DNA of 7,159 bases from Anaerolineae bacterium (GTDB taxonomy: Bacteria; Chloroflexota; Anaerolineae; J102): positions 1 to 7,159 of the forward strand of contig WGCR01000197.1 in assembly GCA_015493675.1 (NCBI GenBank), in the 5' to 3' direction. Shown here piece by piece: positions 7,147 to 7,159 of this stretch (within the stretch, counting starts at the first letter, position 1; each line of letters begins with the position of its first letter). The position numbers and the translations under genes are program-made. Under the pieces are notes generated by a model. It was given only the letters and a program-made list of their open reading frames with translations, did not search any database and was not told the origin of the DNA.

Positions 7147-7159
7147 CCACAAAGACACG
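7147..7159. repeat. Edge of a second CCACGAAGACACG-type repeat
   Basis: CCACAAAGACACG at the window end differs by one base from CCACGAAGACACG, the - strand reading of 1739-1727. It is preceded by an A-run, similar to the A-run next to the first copy. The element is cut by the window edge, so its full structure is unknown. Confidence 0.5.

Overview
The window is ordinary chromosomal sequence from a GC-rich heterotrophic bacterium, probably an environmental Chloroflexota (Anaerolineae-like) lineage. This is inferred from three things: a DUF1385 (YqhQ-type) protein beside a Thermus/plant-cytosol-type malate dehydrogenase, an acyl-CoA synthetase plus acyl-CoA dehydrogenase pair, and intergenic gaps full of short degenerate repeats of kinds I associate with such genomes. 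No rRNA, tRNA or phylogenetic marker is present, so the assignment is tentative.

Left third (1-1604, + strand): the 3' half of a DUF1385 membrane protein gene is followed by a complete mdh gene, closed by a very clear intrinsic terminator. Positions 1605-2198 hold no gene. They contain a CCACGAAGACACG-type inverted repeat and a 222-bp MITE-like element with inverted ends and a perfect 9-bp flanking direct repeat.

Middle (2199-3903): a small four-helix membrane protein of the PF04020 'phage holin 4_2'/YvlD family (+) converges on thrH (-), a phosphoserine phosphatase/homoserine phosphotransferase. A strong terminator separates them. Upstream of thrH, 3341-3903 is again gene-free and holds a left-truncated second copy of the element (128 of 132 bases identical), a 26-bp direct repeat and a 10-bp tandem repeat. 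The two element copies lie in the same orientation about 1.5 kb apart and bracket the holin-like gene and thrH.

Right half (3904-7159, - strand): a two-gene operon is read right to left. An acetyl-CoA-synthetase-like acyl-CoA synthetase comes first, then an acyl-CoA dehydrogenase 62 nt downstream, then an intrinsic terminator. The pair would activate a carboxylic acid to its CoA thioester and then desaturate it. The synthetase lacks the tryptophan that restricts true Acs to acetate, so a larger or branched acid is plausible. mdh supplies the TCA-cycle step that would use the resulting carbon.

I found no defence system, CRISPR array, prophage or clearly new multi-gene system. The most interesting feature is the small non-autonomous element and its truncated sibling.
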